A stretch of 64,000 bases of DNA, taken from assembly GCA_007922225.1 (NCBI GenBank), contig ML679946.1:91681313-91745312 (forward strand). Reading direction: 5' to 3'. Each line of letters begins with the position of its first letter. Position 1 is the stretch's first letter. A program made the translations under genes and the position numbers. Below the pieces are notes generated by a model. It was not told where the DNA came from. It was given only the letters and a program-made list of their open reading frames with translations, and ran no database searches. This stretch comes from Emydura subglobosa. Taxonomy: Eukaryota; Chordata; Testudines; Chelidae. Shown here piece by piece: positions 24,369 through 36,425 of this stretch.

Positions 24369-26185
24369 ACTCTTAGAAGACTAAGCCCTCAACCAGGTTT
24401 TTTATTCTTTAATTTCCAGTTTATCTTTAAAACCCTTGGGCCTGGTTCGGCCATAATTTATACTAAATTAAGGCCAGAGCAACTCCATTGACTGCTACAA
24501 GTATAAAAACAACGTGGGCATGGAATCAGGCCCAGCACTTTCAAGCTTCTAGTTTTTACATGGTTAGACGATCCTTTAGCCTCATTAATTTGTGACTGCT
24601 CCTTTCTTTTAACTTAGAAATGTATTTACAGCAATGTTGTCAAGCCAAAAATCCTAGTTTCAGAAATGCATTTCCTTCCCTGCACTATTAATAACATTGT
24701 AGATTATTGCACTGAAAGAGTATTTTAAATCTAATTTACTTTCCCGCTAATGCTGATTGTTTGTTTGGATGAAAGAAAAAATCAATGTTTGCAATGGAAG
24801 CAAAGGGCGTAATTTCACCTTTATTTCCAATCAGTGTCTAGTCAGTTTCACTTTCAGGTTCTTAGACACACAAGCAGTGCTGCAATCTTTGGCTTGCAGG
24901 AGGTATATGTGAATCCAGTCAACAATGCTTTTTGTTGGCATTAAAAATAACTAAATCAGGGAATCTTTGTTGTTCTGTTAAACTCAGGTTTCATAAAAGA
25001 AACCATTGTTTATCTGAATCTAAACTTTGGTATTGTGTCTACCTCAGTATTGCCTTAAGCTGATAAAAGATGTTTGTTTTAGGTATCCCTGGATTTCAAT
25101 TGGATGGAGATTCTAATTTGTGCATGGTACTCCAAAAAGAGCATATAATAATTTACCAGAGTATTTCACACAGCTGTGATGTGCTCTCTGCTGCAACTCA
25201 GGAAGCCGAAGAATGAAATCAAACTGTCCAAGCCATCCTGAGTCAGCTCCAGCCAGCACAGGCCAGCTGTGCTTATGCTAGCTAGCCACAAATGAGAAAG
25301 AAGTTGGCTAATCTGCTACAAACAGTAACAATGACCCCAACTATGCAGGCCGCATGGTGCATGGTGAATTCCACATCACATTCCTCATACCTTTGCTATC
25401 ACCAACAGTTAACATTTACTTATTCCTAAGTGAAAATATGCACCTAGGAGGAATGCTTGTTAAAGAATGCAAGGATATTTTTATTTGGGATAGGAGAACT
25501 TTCTGGTTTCAATTTATTTTTAAAAAGCATTTCTGTTTAAAACAAAGACTTTCTCCTTACCTTTGAAAAACCAGCTATCAATAAAACTTTGTCCAAGCTA
25601 ATAGCATGCACCTGTGTCTGACTGGGCTAAAACTATTCCAGCAGTAAATCCTTTTAAAAGAAAAGGGTAAACGCATCCCATTTGATGAATACTTGAGGGA
25701 ATTGCTTCCCTGGCCTAATTTTCTTCCTCTAGATGGTACCTGAAGTACAGCAAAGCACTTTAATGTTACCTGTGAACAACTGAGTTCAGATTACAAGGCT
25801 GAAGTTAGCGCCTTTGACCCAATTCCTTATTCAAAAGCCAAAATATTTTTTTTAAATTCATCTCTGTAAATTTAAACTTTACAAAATTTCCCCAAAATAA
25901 ATGAGAGAGAATTCTATAATCGTTTATATACAAGCAAGACCCCAATTACACATGGTGTAATTGCCTTTTAATTTGAATAAGTATCTGATATTTAAGGGTG
26001 TACAATGACAAAATATTTCTCAAGTCATGCTAAGTAATGCAGACCTGTGACCACTGGACTGCTCTGAAGTAGCTGGCCATGCCAGTCCTCAGCCTGAAGC
26101 TTAATTTTTCAGTGAGGTGCAGTGTCAGTCCCATCCTGTTTCCATTTTGCAAATCCTCCTTGTGTAAGCAACTGGGACTAAAGCT
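24369..26185. other. intergenic; second foldback trace
   Basis: At 24,437-24,537, GGGCCTGGTTCGGCC and GGAATCAGGCCC flank an ACTCCATTGACT centre, another small foldback. The remaining sequence is AT-rich with no supported gene. Confidence 0.45.
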
Positions 26186-26252
26186 CAGGTGCTCAAAAGT
26201 GTTTAGGTACCTAACTCTCATTGACATCCTTTGAGAATCTGATCCTACAAAA
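26186..26252. repeat. small foldback element (taggtgcctaa type)
   Basis: GGTGCTCAAAAGTGTTTAGG, TACCTAACTCTCATTGA and CTTTGAGAATCTGATCC form a short imperfect palindrome of the family listed in full at 47,248. Confidence 0.5.
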
Positions 26253-27449
26253 CCAGCCTCATGTTCGGTGGCTGTGAGGTCACTTCACAGCAGCCCTCAA
26301 CACAATAAAACATAATCAGCAGCTCTTTAAAAGACCCAGCTCTCCCAACTGCCTCTTCCCCTTAGTAACTGCCTCTGTATAACTGCTGTTAAAATAAACA
26401 ATCCATATTAGGACATGAAAGTATTTTTTGTTTCCTATTAGAAATGCAGAGTTGCTATAAGCCACAACCATAAATCCTACACAGTTCCAGTGGTGGAATT
26501 TTGTATTAGTTAATGAAACCATTTATAGTGGTCAGATAGGATTCTGCAAGAGTATAAAGCTTATGTTAATTATCTGAAGCAGCAACTGCTGCTTTAGACC
26601 AGCCAACAGCTCAAAAACGTCATCCTTTTCTTTCCTGAACAAGAAGGGGAAAGAGACTTATTTTCATTGTATCAACTTGCTTGCCCACACCATCATTTAA
26701 TTGTAAAAATAGAGCTAACCTCTTTTCAAAATAAATTACTGTGAAATTACTGTGAATTACTCCTTTTTCAGTTCCTGGGATACATTTCTAACATAATACA
26801 ATATTACTCATCACAAAAAGCATTTACATTTTTAATAGCTATGTGATGATATGGTCAATATAGCTAAAAATACAAACTTGTGAGATCTGCATACGCTCCC
26901 AAAACCCTCCATCCCTCACATTTCAGAATACAAACAGACCAACCATTCCATTTCTAAATAGAAAAATACCCTTTCATTCCACCAACACACCGCACTATGG
27001 GAAAACTTATATGTTTGACATAGTTGACTGTCCCCTGGGACTATAGTTCCTTAGAATTCTTTATCATCCTAGATTGTCGTTAGCTTTAATGCTGCTGCAT
27101 AGAATTGCATGGTTTCTCCACCCCTGCAAAGACAGTAGGTCTACATAGATCTCGCGTCTCGGACCACACTGCAGGTCCTGCACAGCCATTGCTTTGCATG
27201 TCAGCAAGTAGGTGGAGAGGGAGCAAGGAGTAGGTGAAGCAACGGATTCACACACACACACAGTGTACCTGGGGATTATGTTACATATTCCCCTGATAGC
27301 AGAGCTCTATAGGAATTGTGGCTTGGGGAGAGGTGTATCTCTAGTTGTCAGTGTCTATCGGGGCTGCTTCCACCCTTGTGTGGTGGTGCAGTTTGGGCAC
27401 TGCTTCTTGAGCAGGACCGTCCTTATGGGCACAGTCTAGCCCTTAGTAC
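26253..27449. other. intergenic, nothing recognised
   Basis: AT-rich sequence with a short CA run at about 27,249-27,262. No supported gene. Confidence 0.5.
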
Positions 27450-27457
27450 ATCTAGAG

Positions 27458-27774
27458 CAGTGGTTCCCAAACTCTACCACATTGCGTATCACCAACATAA
27501 AACGCCATCACCTGTAGTACCACCACCAATTCCGGTCACGTGGCTGGAAGCCAGAAGTTCAGGAAGCGACCGGCCGAGGAACTAAGGTGTCCGACGCTCC
27601 AGTTGCCAAGGTAGCTTAAGCGAAACGTCGGCAGCAGAACTCGGGACTAAGCTGCTGCCGACGCTCTGCTTATACTGCCTTGGCAACTGGAGTGTTGGAC
27701 AGTTTAGGCGCGTGCCATTGGGAGGTGGTCTGCGCACCACTGGTGGTACACATACCACAACTTGGGAACCCCTG
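27458..27774. mobile_element. hAT non-autonomous element with internal 50-bp hairpin
   Basis: Starts CAGTGGTTCCCAAACT; the inverted right end reads CAGGGGTTCCCAAGTT. Flanking octamers ATCTAGAG (27,450-27,457) and ATCTAGCG (27,775-27,782) agree at 7 of 8 positions, as expected for a hAT 8-bp target duplication. Internally, 27,588-27,637 is inverted-repeated at 27,652-27,701 with a 14-nt loop. Both arms share CTCCAGTTGCCAAGG or its complement and CGTCGGCAGCAG. No transposase is encoded. Confidence 0.9.
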
Positions 27775-27782
27775 ATCTAGCG

Positions 27783-28115
27783 TATCAACAGTATACATCC
27801 AGCAACCTATTTCCATTACAAACTAAAGCAAGGCTCAGGTCGGGTGGGCTGGCCTTGTAGCCAGGTGGAGTATTGAAGTACTATATAGCAATAGAGAATG
27901 GGATGGACCCCTTAACTTTTCATGTCCAGACCTTTTAATATATGAGGTATTATTTTTGAAGGTGTAGACATTTGGTAAAAAAATGTAACTTTGGAAGGGT
28001 GAGGGGATTGAGTGGAGTCCAGTGAAAGACACATCCAACCTAATTCACTTTCACAGGTATTTGTGAATTTCCATTACTGTATGTGCTCATTTAGCTTTGG
28101 TTCCTGAGATTAGGC
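27783..28115. other. intergenic, nothing recognised
   Basis: Unique-looking sequence without supported features. Confidence 0.45.
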
Positions 28116-28117
28116 AC

Positions 28118-28210
28118 ATAGAGTGGGATTCACAAAGGTACTTAGGCTCTTGACTCTCATCAAAATCAATGGAAGTTAGGCCCCTAAATACCTTTATCAA
28201 GCCCATCCCT
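28118..28210. repeat. small foldback element (taggtgcctaa type)
   Basis: GTGGGATTCACAAAGGTACT at the left and AATACCTTTATCAAGCCCAT at the right are inverted around ATCAAAATCAATGGAAGTTA. Same family as the copies at 36,655 and 47,248. Confidence 0.65.
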
Positions 28211-28247
28211 GCAGCCCTATCTGGTCACTTAGCTAAGGCTCTGCTCT

Positions 28248-28332
28248 TGCAAACACATATCTTTGCGCCTACGACTACTCACGTGCATAAAGTTAATACA
28301 TGTGCGTAAGTGTTTTCAGGGTCAGATTTCGT
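28248..28332. repeat. small foldback element (acgtgcataaagtta type)
   Basis: ACTACTCACGTGCATAAAGT, followed by TTAATACATGTGCGTAAGTG, lies in a TTTGCGC/TGTTTTCAGGGTCAG frame. It is one arm plus centre of another palindromic family, also seen at 29,402. Confidence 0.5.
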
Positions 28333-29138
28333 GCCTAGCAGAGGCCTGACTGTCATAGGTGCTGAATGACCACAATTCCTGTTGTTCTCAATCGGAGCTG
28401 TGGATGTTCAGATCCTTCAGTCCAGACCACCTTACACTGGCAGTCAAGTTTGAAAAGTTTGGCAACTGTTGATTAAAGCTGCAAAATGTCCAATTGAAAG
28501 GAATTGTTTCAATGGTTCTGCAGCCGCTGAGGGCTTTGCATGTGGATGAGATGACTAAAATATCCAAAAAGTCATAGTACTGAAGAGAGAATGAAGTGCT
28601 GGTTCTGGGCAGTGGGCTTGAAAATTTATGGGGCTGGTTTAGTATTCAGTGTGTGGCGAGCTGAAAAGTCAGAGTGTTCTTTAAAAATGTCAGTGCACAA
28701 ACATGCATGCACATTCTCCCAGGCCCTTGCTCAGCTGCTCAATAATGCAGCAGGCGATGATAATGATACAATTTTATAGCTTCACTAATCCCAAAGGAGC
28801 GCCAAAGTGCTTTACAAACTGACATTCTGTATAACGGATGGGCTGGGCCAGCCTTTCTCCTGCATGGTCCAGAAGAGCAGGCGCTAGTACAGCTACCAGG
28901 CAAATCTGCCCAATAAGCATAGAAGCAGGGGAGTGGGCGCTAACTAGAGATTATTCCTCCCTCTCCTCAAACCTACAGAAGCTTCTTCATCGGTGTCAGG
29001 CCAGAGAGGTATAGAGCTCAGGAACAAGTGTTGCGGATGAAGTTGTGTGCTAGGAATTCGGCCAAAACTAGCAGGATGAGGGCTGTGTTTCACTGATGAA
29101 CCAAGCGATCATTTTGTATATGTGTAAGGCTCTGAAAC
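28333..29138. other. intergenic with a MIR-like trace
   Basis: At 28,765-28,835, TTTATAGCTTCACTAATCCC and GCCAAAGTGCTTTACAAACT resemble a MIR/CORE-SINE 3' region. Otherwise nothing recognised. Confidence 0.4.
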
Positions 29139-29139
29139 C

Positions 29140-29400
29140 TTAGCAAGTGATTTGTAACAAGTGGCACCATCGTCTCCATCAGAGCATCGAAGTCCATGAC
29201 AGGAGCAGGCTCCTACAGCTTGAAGAGAAAAGAACTGGGCTCGGAGCTGCTCGCTTCCTGCAAGATATATATATTTGCAATACATGCCAAAGATTATGCA
29301 AATCTCAGAATGGACTATTTAGTCACATGACATATTGCAAACCATCTATATTATAGGCTGCAATTTCCACCATCTTTCGCAGACAAAAGGATGTCAATCG
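29140..29400 (+). pseudogene. LINE-derived C-terminal zinc-finger tail (fossil)
   Basis: One open frame from 29,147 to 29,356 reads RSRLLQLEEKRTGLGAARFL, then CNTCQRLCKSQNGLFSHMTYC, giving a C-x2-C-x12-H-x4-C knuckle. After the stop the same frame continues as STIFRRQKDVNR. The pattern resembles the terminal CxxCGRxCxSxxGLxSHxxxC finger found at the C-terminus of several endonuclease/reverse-transcriptase LINE proteins, preceded by an Arg-rich stretch. No reverse transcriptase was recognised upstream, so only the 3' end was inserted or kept. Assignment to a LINE is from the motif alone; an exon of a host zinc-finger gene is less likely because no splice sites frame it. Confidence 0.4.
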
Positions 29401-29401
29401 T

Positions 29402-29500
29402 AAGGCTCTGATTCGCAAAGGCTTGGGTATGTGCTAACCTTATGACTTCAGTAGGGCTATCCATGAACAAATGTTAAGCACGTGCTTGAATGTTTGGAGG
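29402..29500. repeat. small foldback element (acgtgcataaagtta type)
   Basis: GGCTCTGATTCGCAAAGGCT is followed by TATGACTTCAGTAGGGCTAT and GTTAAGCACGTGCTTGAATG. This matches the CTTTGCAGGATCAG-type foldback family at its left arm, centre and part of the right arm. Confidence 0.5.
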
Positions 29501-30640
29501 ATTGTTGCTGCTAAGTATAGACATTCAGTAGTGTGAGCAGTGTCTGTGAGCCCTCTAATGGTCCCAAGGGCCCTTATTGTCTCCTGTAGTCCAGAAGCCA
29601 CCAGAATCCTACCAGAGCGGCCATGTATATATGTCGCCTAGGTGTTGCATGATGCATATAGTTAGTAAATATGGTTATCTGGTCTCCACTGTGCCCTCCA
29701 TATTTTCTATGTTGGATGAAGAGTAAAAGATTGAACAGATGCCTTACACCCTGATCCTTCCATGAACTGCGTGTGGGTTTACCTCTGTGCCATGCAAAGC
29801 GTTGTCAATGAGCGTTCAGTGTGGGGTCCAAGAGCCTGCCTGTGCAAGGCACCCTGTAGGTTTGAGGCCTACATTTAGAAATCACTTGAGCTCCTTCAGA
29901 ATGAAAGGTGATTTGTAGAATGAAATCCTGATTCCACTGAAGTCAGTGCGGCCAGGATTTTACCCCAGATCTCTTAGGCCTGGATCCTGTAGAGAAGCAC
30001 CAGTAAAGCACAGATCATGACTTCTTCATAGAATCCCATCATCTTCAACAGTACTTTGGGTGTGAGTGACGGGACCACACTTAGAGATTCCTCTGCAGCG
30101 TGAGGGCCTTACATCCTCCAGACAGGGACTGTCCCATCCCATTTTCATCATCAGAGAGCACATCATCACTATTTAATAAAATAGCATTCTTAATGAAATC
30201 TCCATTTTATTTGTCATTTAAAAAGTGAAGATAATTAATTTTATTGAAATTTAGACTTCCTCCATCTCGGTAGAAACATAATATATTCCCGTCAAAATGG
30301 GTATGGAGTAGAAAAATTGACACAAAATACAATTTAGAATTGTTCTTTTTCTTTCTCCTCCCCCAGGAAAGCAGAATGGTACAATATGCAATGGAGATCA
30401 TTGGGATGTGTTTAGTCCATTGGTAGTGTGAGCCTCAGGACAAGAAGATGGAGATGGTTGGAACTCTCTGCTTCCTCTAGTGGAGAGATGGGGAAAAGGC
30501 AGTTCCGGCTAGCCTCATTTAAATTAATTATAATGTTGTTTATCCATAACTCCACCTATTGAGGGTTGGCTGGAATTTGTTTGTGATTTGATAAGTAAAG
30601 CCGATAATAGCTTATAATTACTGCACTCATGAAAGGGCAT
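29501..30640. other. intergenic with foldback traces
   Basis: At 29,925-29,985, AATCCTGATTCCACTGAAGT and GCCAGGATTTTACCCC are another small foldback trace. Around 30,110-30,165, CAGACAGGGACTGTCCCATC is a SINE-tail trace. No gene seen. Confidence 0.4.
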
Positions 30641-31326
30641 TAGAATGGTGCAAGACTGGCCCTGTGAGGGGTTGACATGAGCAATGGACTTTGGTTGGGT
30701 AGTAACTTTGGGGCTCAACAAATGGGGATGGAGCTTCTCCTTCTTTGGAAATGAAGTGCCCCAGTGTAGGGAGCAGGACCCCTGCCCAACCGGCCTGTTC
30801 TTAGTTCCCTCACTGGAGATTTGCCATGCTGTGTGGAGGAATTTGAGGGCTGAATTTGACTCCGCAACAAGGCCCAACTGCTCCAACAGAGGTAGTGGAG
30901 CAGAGCCTAACTCTACAGTGAGGCCTGGTGGTGGCAATCTGAACTGACTCCACAGTGTCCTAATTCACCTGCCTCTTGGAAGCAGAGCTGAAATCCCAGA
31001 GCTGGACTAGGTAGCTTCTCTGCAGAGTGAGACCTGGTGGAGCAGTTCTGTGAGGACTGAAGCAGACAAGCAGAGGGGAGTCGACACCCCTGAGCTACCA
31101 CTGAGACTAACTCAACCGCTGAGTGGCTGTTAGGTGGGTGGCGTTTGTGGTGAGGCAGTTTTCCGGCCTCCCTCTATAAGCTGTGGGTTGACCAAACCCC
31201 TAAGATATTGATTTGGGTTGCTCAATTTCTTATACACAAATAAATATATTCTCTGGGTTTTTATGTTTCCTTTCACAGTTTTCCTCCTTCCCCCTCTCCC
31301 CCCAAATAAAAAGATACTTGTGCTCT
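30641..31326. other. GC-richer non-coding block before LTR copy B
   Basis: Contains several GAGGCCTGGTGG-like repeats (GTGAGGCCTGGTGGTGGC, GTGAGACCTGGTGGAGC) and an AATAAATATA stretch at about 31,239. It may be retroelement-derived, since it abuts the LTR at 31,327, but I cannot assign it. Overlapping frames up to 137 codons show no domain. Confidence 0.3.
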
Positions 31327-32253
31327 TGTGAGGGTCTGGTTAGGACACCCAGAACTGTAAGCCAATGTGTTACTCCTCTGCCAGAGCAAGCGAGGGCTTT
31401 GATGCTGCTAAGTTGTGTGTCAGATCCCTGACACCCCAGCCTGTCTGCCTTTCCAGCAAACTGAGAATCAGCCAGTTTAAACCTTGCCCTGCAAGTAACA
31501 ATCAGTGAACCCCAGTTCCCCCAGAGATGGCTTTTTGCAGTGTCCAGTCCCTCTCACTGTGACTTTCATAGTGCACACACCACCCGATTAGATTAGCTGA
31601 AGACCCTCACTTCACTTTCATACACACCACTGAGAGGGTTTTATACAAAAATAAGAATAAGTTTATTAACAAAGAACAGAGATTGAAGTGATACTAAGCA
31701 AGAGAAAAAGAGACAGGTCTGGTTACAAACAAAACTAAGTAAAATACTCTTCGTAGCGACTAAAACTTAATTCTAGCAAGTTACAATCTTTGTCTAAAGA
31801 GTTTCTCACTTACAGGCTCATAGAGTGTGCTACCCTATATCCCTACGTGATGGATAACTAAAATGTCTTTTTGTTCCCCTTATAGTACCCAAAGGCCATT
31901 GCTCTGCCTCAACAGCCAGGAAGACTGACTGGGGGTGCAGACTTTGTCCCCTGGTGCGCTCACTACGCTGTCACTTGCTGGCTTTTTTACCAGAGATGTA
32001 AATGTACTTTCATTGTCCACTGGCTTACAAAGCTTGACCCAGACAAGTGAATCCACCTTCCTTTGTCTAAGCCAAACTCATTTATCAAGTCTTCTCCCCA
32101 AACATATTTTAGGACCATATTTCCAGCCCACACACATAACTCTTTACACACCAGCTGTACATACATCACACAATAATATTCAGGACCAGCGTGTCATCAA
32201 TTTTTATGATACCTTATTTGATATTCTTTTATAGTAAAATAATATTGTACATA
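31327..32253. mobile_element. solo-LTR-like element, copy B
   Basis: About 930 bp, homologous to copy A at 20,773-21,609 (see its landmarks) and in the same orientation. It begins TGTGAGGGTCTGGTTAGGAC and ends near AATATTGTACA. The two copies differ by many substitutions and indels, so they look like separate old insertions and not the paired LTRs of one provirus. Confidence 0.65.
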
Positions 32254-33010
32254 ATCAGTTGATGCAATTGCTTATTCTTTGGGGTTCAGATTCCTGTTTT
32301 CCCCAGAGGGTGCGTGAACCCCGATTGTCTCAGTTCTGGGTTCCCAAAGGCCTCTCAAGTGCTTGTGAGGGAAGAAAACTAGCTGCAAAGATGACTAGGA
32401 AGGTTTTATTTTAATCTCCCAGAGCCAGAAATGGGAGAACAGCTCTGGGTGGGTGGGGACTCAAGACATAGCTTTATGTATTTTTAAGAGGACCCCTAAA
32501 TAAATCAAGCCCAGCCCTTACTGCTACCATTGGCATCTGGCAGCAGGTGTTACAGTAGCATGAACATTACTCAGCAGCATGTTATCACAAATTTGCTAAT
32601 CCTCCAGCATCGGTCACCTTATGTCACTGTCTCTATAGCTCCCTGTATTAACCCAACGTGGTGAAATAAACATTTGACAGATATATATGTCATGTCACCC
32701 AAAGGGCCTAAAAATGTTCAGTGATGCATAGACGTTCAGTGAAATTTTAAAATAATATTCACTGACATTTCAGGCAGATGACCACTGAGTATTAGACAAA
32801 CAGCTGAAATATCCGAGGCTGTTGTCCAGACCCGGCACTTGATTCGCTATTATGTGAAATGACTTTTTAAATGTTTTTATAGGCAGTGTAGACGGTGCTA
32901 CAGGCATGTAACAAAACACCCTTTTGTAATTCATAACCAGGGCAGAGTCAAGGTGACTGTGAGAACACGCTTTGATACATAAATTGGAGAGATGCATGGT
33001 CTAGAAGTCT
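32254..33010. other. intergenic, nothing recognised
   Basis: No supported gene or clear repeat. Confidence 0.45.
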
Positions 33011-33014
33011 GAAT

Positions 33015-33315
33015 ACAGGCTGAGGAGTCAAGACCCCCTGAGTTCTAATTCTTGCCTCTCGCTTTGGTCAAGAAGTAACTGACTACCTCTTGAGTGGTCC
33101 TGAGTGCCCTCAGCTCCTTAAAGTTAGTGAGATAACCATTCGATGTCAGACTCCTCATCTGTTAAATGGGGATTCCACCACTTATTAGGGGCAGTTGTGA
33201 GAACTGACCTGCTGTGTGACTTTGGACAAGTCACTTTAATCTGTGCCTCAGTTTTCCCAACTGGAAAATGAGGATAATACTTAACTAACAATGCTAATAG
33301 ATGAAAAGCACTACA
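33015..33315 (+). mobile_element. MIR/tRNA-type SINE remnants in tandem
   Basis: GACCTGCTGTGTGACTTTGG, ACAAGTCACTTTAATCTGTG, CCTCAGTTTTCCCAACTGG and AAATGAGGATAATACTT are a textbook MIR-like core and tail at 33,205-33,280. An earlier partial tail (CTCCTCATCTGTTAAATGGG) at 33,150-33,175 suggests two SINE pieces. Confidence 0.8.
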
Positions 33316-33429
33316 TGAATCTGATTCAAAGACCAGTGACTCCACTGGGCTTTGGATGAGGCTCTTCAAAAGCCAAGTATTACTATAATGTGCTTTAAAG
33401 ATGAAACTTTATTATTACAGTATTATTAT

Positions 33430-34497
33430 CATAAAAGATCTGGAAAAGGGGTGAACAGTGGAAAATCTGCAGATGATACAAAATTACTCAAGATAGATAA
33501 GTCCAAAGCAGACTGTGAAGAGTTACAAGGGAATATCACTAAATTGCATGACTGGGCATCAAAATGGCAGATGAAATTCAATTTTGATAACTGTAAAGTA
33601 ATGCACATTGGAAAACATAATCCCAACCACACATACAAAATGATGGGATCTAAATGAGCTGTTACCATTCAAGAAAGGGCTCTTGAAGTCATTGTGGCTA
33701 GTTCTCTGAAAACATTCACCCAATGTGCAGCAGCAGTCAAAAAAAGCTAACAGACGTTGGGAACCATTAGAAAAGGAGTAGATAATAGAAAATATTATAA
33801 TGCCACTATATAAATCCTTATACACTCGCCCGACCTTAAATACTGCATGCAATTATGGTTACTCTATCTCAAACAAGATATATTAGAATTGGAAAAAATA
33901 CAGAGAAGAGTGACAGTAATGATTAGGAATATGGGACAGTTTCGATATAAGGAGAGATTAAAAAGACTGGGACTGTGCAACTGAGAAAAGAAAAAGACAG
34001 CTAAGAGGGAATATGAGAGAAGTCCATAAAATCATGAATGGTATGGTGAAAGTGAAGAAGGAAGTATTATTTACCCCTTCACATAACACAAGAAGTAGGG
34101 GTCCCAATGAAGTTAGTAGGCAGCAAGTTTAAAACAAACTCAAGAAAGCATTTCTTCATACAATGCACAGTCAACCTGTGGAACTCATTGCCAGGGGATG
34201 TTGTGAAGGCCAAAAGTATAACTGGATTCAAAATAGAATTAGATAAGTTAATGGAGGATAGGTCCATCAATGGTTATTATCCAAGATGGTCAGGGATGCA
34301 ACCCCATGCTCTGGGTGTCCCTAAACCACCAACTGTCTTATGCCGGAACTGGACAACAGGGGATGGATCACTCGAAATTGCCCTGTTCTGTTCATTCTCT
34401 CTGAAGCACTTGTCACTGACCACTGTCACACGACAGGATACTGGGCTAGACCGACCACTGGCCTAACCCAGTATGACCATTCTTATGTTATGTATTA
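33430..34497 (+). mobile_element. CR1/L3-like LINE, RT C-terminal half, decayed
   Basis: The plus-strand frame reads SADDTKLLKIDKSKADCEEL, then LHDWASKWQMKFNFDNCKVM and HIGKHNPNHTY: the ADDT catalytic motif and the thumb of a CR1-clade reverse transcriptase. Further on, NSRKHFFIQCTVNLWNSLPG (34,107-34,466) is the conserved C-terminus. The 3' tail has ATACTGGGCTAGACCGACC, GGCCTAACCCAGTATGACC and ATTCTTATGTT. Several stops and frameshifts interrupt it, and everything 5' of the ADDT motif is missing. This is a different subfamily from the 6.4-8.7 kb CR1. Confidence 0.88.
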
Positions 34498-36294
34498 TCG
34501 AAGAGTTGTTTTTCATTGCACTATGCAGTGAAATCTATTTATACTGCCTCATCTGTCCCTTTAACAGAAGCATTGCAGTCAATGCTCCAACAGTCTGTGA
34601 AATTGTCTGCAAAACGGGACATATTTATTCAGGGAAAGGGAAATTCCACGAGGGAAATTTCAGAGAAAAATTATATCAGGCAAAGATGTTTGAAGCAAAC
34701 CTCTTACAAAAGTTATATGGGCTGTAAAATAGAAGGCTTCATTTTACCATAAAGAATTCTTTCTGTACTCTTGCTGTAAGCTCTTCGGGTCAGGGCCTAT
34801 GGGTAGGGTTTTCAAAAGCATCTAAGCTCCAATGACTTTCTATGGGACTTGGACACCCCTATATTTTTATTTATTTTCTATTGCATTGTGTTCCATTTAA
34901 TAAGTAATCTGGTGGTGGGACCTGAACAGTAACAAGGAACCATATCATAAGACCAAATTATGCTAAGCATGTGTTTAAAGGTTTTGTTGAATTGGGGTCC
35001 AAATGTCTGCCCGCTTTTTTTCCCTCTCTCAAATCTGGGTCTCATTATAGGGATTGTTTGCAAAGCCTCACTTCAGAAATACATAGTTGATATCCAGCCT
35101 CATGTTCAAGGTAAGGAATTTGCAGTAATTCAAATCCTGTCCTGTCTTTAAATACATCAAACGTGCCCCTTTGCTATGTTCCTGACTGCAAGTAAATGAA
35201 TCAGTTCTCCAAGTGGCCGTGTCCCCCCAAGAGCCCCATAGAAATTGCACAGAGTAAGATAAGGTTGCTCTGTCACCTTTATCTTGCTCTGGTGGCATGT
35301 TTCCAACAGGTGACCACATACCAACTTTCTTCTGGCACTGGAGTTTCATACAGTGCAATTGATTCAATTACAAATATAACAAGACAACTGGCTTTCCTTT
35401 CATACAGACTAAAAATGATCATGTCTAGTCTCCAGGGAGCAGGACTCTGGCAATGTATGCAATAAGGCACATTCATAGGGTTACTAGCCTTCATCTGCTG
35501 TTAAGTATTTCCCCTTGCAGAGTCATTTCCAGTCTGGAGACTGCTGTTGAATTTAAGGTTTTATTTGTATTATTTAAGGCGACTGAATTATAACGCAAAA
35601 CACAGGGAAAAAAAAGTAATGTGTTGTGAGCCCAGTTTTCAGACTTGTGCACTCCAATACAGTAAACACCTAAACCTGGTTAAGAACTCCGATGAAGACC
35701 CAAATGTAGAATTGGGCAGTCTCATTTGTAGACACCCACCATAGAGAACAGGGCTACGGCTGCCTTTAGCTCAGATTCAACAGGGATTACACCCGAAGCA
35801 CTCTTCATCTGTTTGGTGTATCCTCTAATCTGACCTATCCCTTTAAAAAACCAGCTGCCGTATTGTCAGCGTCCTCCATCCGTGCAGTGTTGTGGGTCAG
35901 ATTCGGCCCTCGGTGACAACTGTGTGCAACAGTTGCTGGGCCCAATTCTGACCCCAAATAAAACATGCATAGCTCTGACTAGGCCAAATTTTTCCTATCA
36001 GCTACAACTGGAAACCAATGTGATCCCAATGTAACAGAAAAGAATATTACCTATTGCTTTCAATGGGAGTTGCATGGATGTGTATGAAGGCCCATTTTGC
36101 CGCAGGGCCCATTGCACTATGCAAGCTTCCACACAGGTGGTCTCAGTGCACCTTATGCATAACCTCTGACATTTAATTTCTATGGTTCAGCAGATAAGAA
36201 TACTAAACTGTATTCCTCAATCCACTTCCCATAACTTGGGCTGCCTTTTCCATGGTCCAGAACATCTTCATTACAGTTCTTCTTCCCTCTGGCA
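34498..36294. other. intergenic with a foldback trace
   Basis: At 34,800-34,865, AGGGTTTTCAAAAGCATCTA and ATGACTTTCTATGGGACTTG match the taggtgcctaa-type foldback family. The remainder shows nothing recognisable. Confidence 0.4.
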
Positions 36295-36425
36295 ATTATG
36301 ATTTTTTACTGATAGCACCTCAAGGTCTCAAATGAGGTCAGGGCCTCCTTGTACCAACTACTGTACAGAGTAAGCAGCAGTTCCTGACCCAAAATTGCTT
36401 AGTCTAAAGAGAAAAGGCAAAACGT
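36295..36425 (+). mobile_element. MIR/CORE-SINE-like fragment
   Basis: CAAATGAGGTCAGGGCC, TGTACCAACTACTGTACAGA and GCAGTTCCTGACCC are a degraded SINE tail, the opposite orientation of the copy at 14.75 kb. Confidence 0.5.

Noticed and set aside
27588..27701. microRNA gene call for the 50-bp hairpin
   Set aside because: It is inside a hAT element. A hairpin alone is not evidence of processing, so it is reported as a structure only.
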